Shown: positions 60,654 to 64,000 of the stretch, in pieces
Numbering within the stretch: the first letter of the stretch is position 1
Layout: each line of letters begins with the position of its first letter
DNA from: Bacillota bacterium
GTDB lineage: Bacteria; Bacillota; UBA4882; UBA8346
DNA length: 64,000 nt
NCBI GenBank assembly: GCA_023435225.1
Contig: JAEYRX010000002.1
Location: 97,243-161,242, forward strand
Direction of reading: 5' to 3'
Notes under the pieces: model-generated
Told to the model about the DNA's origin: nothing
What the model saw: only the letters and a program-made list of their open reading frames with translations
Database searches by the model: none
Program-made: the position numbers and the translations under genes

Positions 60654-60683
60654 AAAAGACCACGCAAAACAGAGTGGTCTTTT
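60654..60683. terminator. Terminator between the regulator and the convergent propeller gene
   Basis: Perfect ten-base stem AAAAGACCAC/GTGGTCTTTT with a ten-base loop; works in both directions. The stretch 60453-60653 holds nothing else recognised. Confidence 0.85.
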
Positions 60684-60712
60684 GATCTTTCAATATTAAC
60701 CTAAACATCCCC

Positions 60713-61552
60713 CTAATATTGTTGATATACGGTTACCGTACCCGAAAAATTAAACAGAGTAAGCAATTTCGTATCCCGGCTCAAATACGGAGTACCATAT
60801 CCATCATGGATTGTTTGCCGACTCCAGGTCTTTCCACCATCATTTGTTACGCATGAGAATACTTTTTGCTGCTCCGGTGAGTATCCGACCACCATGGCCC
60901 GGTTGGAGTCTAGGAAACGCATAGCCGGCATCTTTAAGTCAGTAGGTAGGTTAGTTTTTATTATGGTCCAAGATTCACCGTTATCTTTTGTATAGTGTAA
61001 TTCGTTTCCACTGACTAATAAAAAGCCTTCGTTCGGGGTCAGCAGGGCAATAGCCGAAACATCGAGAAATGGTTGTGTTATAACTTGTTGCCAAGTATTC
61101 CCTCCGTCGGTGGTTCTAACCAAACCAACCCCATCATAACCGAATATCCACCCGGTTTGGGCATCGAGGAAACTCATTTTATCACCCCGACCTCCAAAGT
61201 CAGTTACGGCGCTCCATGTTTTTCCGCAATCTCTGGATGTCCTTACTTGGCCTCCATTTCCAGTATTCCAAATCAGGTCTTTATCAATGATATCCATGGC
61301 AAATCGGCAGGCTGAATTGTTTTCCGCTTTTGGCCAGGTCTTACCGGCATCCAGAGTATAATGGCATTCTCCATCGGCGCCGCAACTAATTCCGGTTGTT
61401 TCATCGATAAAACCTACCGTATTAATTCGGTGGGAAGTGCCGAATTGTAATATTTGTTTCCATTTGGTTTGTTCCTTTTCCGCCGTGAATGCCATAGTGT
61501 AGATATTAATAATCAAAAAAACCATCAAACCTACAAAATATATTTTCTTCAT
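60713..61552 (-). CDS. Exported Ycf48/BNR-repeat protein
   Basis: 279 residues with a signal peptide (IYFVGLMVFLIINIYTMAF). Five or more sialidase-type Asp-box repeats are visible (YTLDAGKTWPKAE, RTSRDCGKTWSAV, RTTDGGNTWQQVI, YTKDNGESWTII, VTNDGGKTWSRQ). This forms a Ycf48-like beta-propeller, with no catalytic residues for hydrolysis. The same repeat type is in the N-terminus of the protein at 9269. Role unknown, presumably an envelope or surface scaffold. Confidence 0.85.
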   Translation of the reverse strand: MKKIYFVGLMVFLIINIYTMAFTAEKEQTKWKQILQFGTSHRINTVGFIDETTGISCGADGECHYTLDAGKTWPKAENNSACRFAMDIIDKDLIWNTGNGGQVRTSRDCGKTWSAVTDFGGRGDKMSFLDAQTGWIFGYDGVGLVRTTDGGNTWQQVITQPFLDVSAIALLTPNEGFLLVSGNELHYTKDNGESWTIIKTNLPTDLKMPAMRFLDSNRAMVVGYSPEQQKVFSCVTNDGGKTWSRQTIHDGYGTPYLSRDTKLLTLFNFSGTVTVYQQY

Positions 61553-61714
61553 TAGAAAATCACTCCAATCTCAAGTTTTTTTGATCATAACATGTCTTGA
61601 TAAATTAAACAGCAGAAGATTAACAGGGTTTTTCGGCTTATTGTCAACTTTCATAGGAGGTTTTAAGTAAATTTAATCGAATAAAAAATTTAGATTAATC
61701 TGGAGGAGAACTTG

Positions 61715-62632
61715 GTGAGCGAATTTTTTACCGACGCGAAGATTATTTATAAAGGTTACCGAATGCCGCTTTGGTTTCAATCGCAAGAGAAATTCAATGA
61801 AAAAACCGGCGACCGTTTGCGGCTGATTGTATTAAAAGAAGGAACCGGAATGGTCGATTTTGGAGGGAGGAGCAATATCATAGTTGCTCCTGCTTTGATA
61901 TGCTTGAACGAATTGGACGAACCGCTGTTAAAAAAGAGTGAAAATATTGAAGCGGTGGCGCTTTATTTTCATCCGGAACTAATTAACAGTATGTTTAGTT
62001 TTGAAATGATTCGTAAGCCGCCACCGGATATTCCATCCTCAGTAAATCAAGATTTAATTTGGCTACAACCTTTTATAAACCAGGACGAACATTATAATCG
62101 TTTTCTTCCTATCGGACCGGTTACCTTAAACCGGATAATGCAGTTGATTGAACAGATCAACAAACAATTAAGCGACCAACCTGATACTTCCTGGCCGTGC
62201 CGCACTCGGACCATATTCTTGGAATTATTATTTCTTATTTATTGGGTCTTTGAAAAAAAAGACGCTCCCGACAATATTTCCATACCGGGGTTTGCTAACT
62301 ACAATTCCAATAATATTGAAGAAATTATCTTTTACCTACATACCAATTACCGCCGGAAGATTACAATTTCTGAATTGACCAAAGAATTTCATATCAACCG
62401 TACCAGTTTAACCAAAAAATTCACTGAAGAGACCAATACTTCGATTATGCCTTATTTATTAGGGATTAGGGTTCAAGTGGCTTCATTAATTCTGCGTGAT
62501 ACTAACCTTCCCATTACCGAAGTCATGGAAAGGGTGGGTTTTAACGATATCACTCATTTTGGGAGGGTCTTCCGTAAGTATACGGGAATTAGCCCCTCTG
62601 AATACCGGCAAAAATATTACTGGATGGGTTGA
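61715..62632 (+). CDS. AraC family transcription regulator
   Basis: 305 residues. An N-terminal cupin-like ligand domain (LRLIVLKEGTGMVDFGGRSN) is followed by the double helix-turn-helix at the C-terminus (KITISELTKEFHINRTSLTK, ITEVMERVGFNDITHFGRVF, RKYTGISPSEYRQKYY). The GTG at 61715 sits eight bases after GGAGG; the TTG just before it is an alternative. It is divergent from the propeller gene and might regulate it. Confidence 0.9.
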   Translation: MSEFFTDAKIIYKGYRMPLWFQSQEKFNEKTGDRLRLIVLKEGTGMVDFGGRSNIIVAPALICLNELDEPLLKKSENIEAVALYFHPELINSMFSFEMIRKPPPDIPSSVNQDLIWLQPFINQDEHYNRFLPIGPVTLNRIMQLIEQINKQLSDQPDTSWPCRTRTIFLELLFLIYWVFEKKDAPDNISIPGFANYNSNNIEEIIFYLHTNYRRKITISELTKEFHINRTSLTKKFTEETNTSIMPYLLGIRVQVASLILRDTNLPITEVMERVGFNDITHFGRVFRKYTGISPSEYRQKYYWMG

Positions 62633-62654
62633 GATACGGTGGCAGGTTTTGGGT

Positions 62655-62972
62655 TTATAATGTTTTATAATTATATTGGATTAGGTTATGGAATATCAAT
62701 TTTAAGGCCAGGGAGAAACCGTGCTTGATCCCGGCGTCAAAGTGGACCCCCTCCGAATAGCCGTTCAGATCGCTAAGCTCTATTAGAAGCTGATGGAGTT
62801 CAACGGCTCCCGCCGGGGTCTCCATCGTCTTCGGCAGAGTTTTCAGGGTTTCAAAGATTTCGTCTTTACGGTTTTCATTAAGGTGGTAGGCCAGGTCGGC
62901 TTTTTTGATATCGATTAAGTCAAGTTGGTTTTCGAGGAGATCTTCCAGGGCTTTGATGAATGGGTCGGACAT
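62655..62972 (-). CDS. Small helical protein of unknown function (105 aa)
   Basis: GGAGG eight bases upstream selects the ATG at 62972. The protein is all-helical in appearance (KALEDLLENQLDLIDIKKAD, GVHFDAGIKHGFSLALKLIF), with the C-terminal FxxGxxxGxxL pattern seen in some small Firmicutes DUF families (DUF6809-like). The G+C content of its 5' half is visibly higher than that of its neighbours. Function unknown; possibly phage- or plasmid-related, given the XRE regulator next to it. Confidence 0.6.
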   Translation of the reverse strand: MSDPFIKALEDLLENQLDLIDIKKADLAYHLNENRKDEIFETLKTLPKTMETPAGAVELHQLLIELSDLNGYSEGVHFDAGIKHGFSLALKLIFHNLIQYNYKTL

Positions 62973-63069
62973 TTCGAGAACCTCCATTATTCGTTATGAG
63001 TTACGGGTTGGTGCGTTACGCGTGAAATATTTTCAAGTTTCGAACTTCACACTTCATTTTGGATCTAAG

Positions 63070-63226
63070 GGCGATCCTATCCTTTAAAAGGGATCTGTTG
63101 AGCGTTGTGTGGTTTTAATAAGCTATATATTACTGTTTATGATTCCGGTGGTGAGTGACCGGATATGATATTGTGAGTGTGTTTATAGGCCTAAAAGCGA
63201 TCCTTTGACCTTTAAAAGGATAACCA
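63070..63226. promoter_or_regulatory. Two ATCCTTTAAAAGGAT-like palindromes
   Basis: GGGCGATCCTATCCTTTAAA followed by AGGGATC near 63068-63094, and AAGCGATCCTTTGACCTTTA followed by AAAGGAT near 63192-63220, share the GCGATCCT and CCTTTAAAAGG words. Each contains a short palindrome centred on TTTAAA. They lie in the gap (62973-63461) between the small protein and the XRE regulator and may be operator sites for it. No gene is convincing in this gap. Confidence 0.4.
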
Positions 63227-63461
63227 CCATGCTTCGGGGCTTATTTTCGAGATGTATAAGGTTAATTTGATATATTAAGGTTATTTTTAACCTTTCTGTT
63301 ATATGTAAGTTTATTTTCTTGAATACTAGTTTCATAAGCCCTTTATATAATTTATTATAAGTAAGCGTTTCGCCTATGTCAATAACAATTCTAAGCAATT
63401 CGCATAATAATATTTAAGAAATATTCCAATATGCTATATTATGTTTAGGTGGTGTTAATAT

Positions 63462-63854
63462 TTGAGTGTTTTTTTTGCGAATCGTTTAAAATCCGAACGT
63501 GAATCTAAAGGGTGGACCCAGGAGAAATTCGCGGAGATTTTAGGAGTATCAAATGGGACAATATCAGGTTATGAAAGGAATTATCGGGAACCTGACTTTG
63601 ATACTCTTATTAAAATTGCCCGGCAACTAAATGTTTCAATTGATTATTTATTAGGGTATTCTAATATTCGTAATCCTCGTAGTGAAACAGATAACTCTAC
63701 ATCAAATGATATTAACATATCTACAAGCTATAATAAATTAATTATCCGAATCACTGAATTGTTAAGTTCCTCTAAAAGAAAAATAACGAAAAAAGAAGAG
63801 GAATTCATTCTTATAATTATTGCGGAATATATTAAATCTATTACATCTTCTTAG
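63462..63854 (+). CDS. XRE family helix-turn-helix regulator
   Basis: 130 residues. Cro/C1-type HTH at residues 8-62 (RLKSERESKGWTQEKFAEIL, GVSNGTISGYERNYREPDFD, TLIKIARQLNVSIDYLLGYS) and a Ser/Lys-rich C-terminal tail. The start is TTG at 63462, with AGGTGGTG upstream and a TATATT-like -10 region. Such regulators are common next to integrated elements, but no other phage gene is seen before the window ends. Confidence 0.85.
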   Translation: MSVFFANRLKSERESKGWTQEKFAEILGVSNGTISGYERNYREPDFDTLIKIARQLNVSIDYLLGYSNIRNPRSETDNSTSNDINISTSYNKLIIRITELLSSSKRKITKKEEEFILIIIAEYIKSITSS

Positions 63855-63877
63855 TTTAAATCTAAAATATTGGATAT

Positions 63878-63963
63878 ATATGTTGAAAAAAGTTTTAGGT
63901 AAAACATTCACATCCTTAAAGCCGGCTGTGAATGGCGAAATTCTTGAACTTTTTTCAACATAT
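63878..63963. repeat. Nested inverted repeat at the window end
   Basis: Perfect 17-base arms ATATGTTGAAAAAAGTT (63878-63894) and its complement (63947-63963) bracket 52 bases, inside which CATTCACA and TGTGAATG form a second eight-base inverted pair. It could be a terminator-like RNA structure, a cruciform or a small MITE end. Confidence 0.65.
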
Positions 63964-64000
63964 GAATCAAGGAATATATGTTGCCTGAAAGTTTAAATCC

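Noticed and set aside
63183..63398. Minus-strand frame of 71 codons upstream of the XRE gene
   Set aside because: No binding site, no domain, composition of non-coding AT-rich DNA.
1..64000. CRISPR arrays, rRNA or tRNA genes
   Set aside because: No regularly spaced direct repeats and no tRNA or rRNA signature were seen on either strand.

Overview
The window reads as one contiguous chromosome segment of a low-GC, anaerobic member of the Bacillota (Firmicutes). Supporting features are strong AGGAGG-type ribosome binding sites, several TTG starts, an AbrB-type transition regulator, LysM proteins without signal peptides (spore-coat style), ferredoxin-dependent 2-oxoacid oxidoreductase, and a rubrerythrin/desulfoferrodoxin oxygen-defence cluster. 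Two secreted proteins end in beta-barrel-like C-termini with a terminal aromatic residue (31129-31809 and 38016-40667), so the cell may have an outer membrane (a diderm Firmicute); that is inference. I see no rRNA, tRNA, CRISPR array or complete insertion sequence.

Layout. 1-4375: end of a dNTPase gene, tlyA, an iron-type alcohol dehydrogenase, then speE-speB for polyamines. 4508-8001: two exported alkaline-phosphatase-superfamily enzymes. 8323-12051: a small protein, a phosphodiesterase, an exported glycosidase-like protein and a VanW protein. 12295-13181: a DUF134 regulator, a NifX-like protein and a previously uncalled Cys-rich peptide behind a promoter with a perfect palindrome. 13176-14797: two adjacent broken genes (a B12-binding radical SAM protein and a secreted protein). 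15360-18303: korAB and a small regulator. 18477-21795: redox and peroxide defence. 21949-29756: GGDEF/HD-GYP signalling, LysM proteins, a patatin lipase and a CorC-type membrane protein. 30125-35728: a cyclic-nucleotide-binding protein facing an operon with a beta-barrel candidate, a class III cyclase, a membrane coiled-coil protein and an exported protein. 35934-37564: PRPP synthetase and AbrB. 38016-46904: a metalloprotease/propeller/barrel fusion, an exported protein, a two-component system, a transglutaminase-like TPR protein and a LexA-box gene. 47882-49907: phenylacetate-CoA ligase and an acetyltransferase. 50312-60452: a catabolic operon. 60713-63854: an exported propeller protein, an AraC regulator, a small protein and an XRE regulator.

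The most coherent functional unit is 50312-60452. A textbook sigma-A promoter with an overlapping palindrome drives a DapA-family lyase, a tripartite tricarboxylate (TctCBA) transporter, a dihydroorotate-dehydrogenase-like ferredoxin flavoprotein, an SDR, a LarA-family nickel-pincer racemase with all key residues, a split UxaA-type dehydratase (SAF subunit plus catalytic subunit), and a GntR/FadR regulator. I infer import, epimerisation, dehydration and aldol cleavage of a 2-hydroxy acid or sugar acid whose identity cannot be read from the sequence.

The most striking non-coding signal is a family of six nearly identical 98-bp palindromic elements (MITEs) flanked by 4-bp YTAR duplications. Three of the six sit exactly on a stop codon. 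A second, 166-bp MITE-like family (two full copies, one fragment) also abuts or supplies stop codons.
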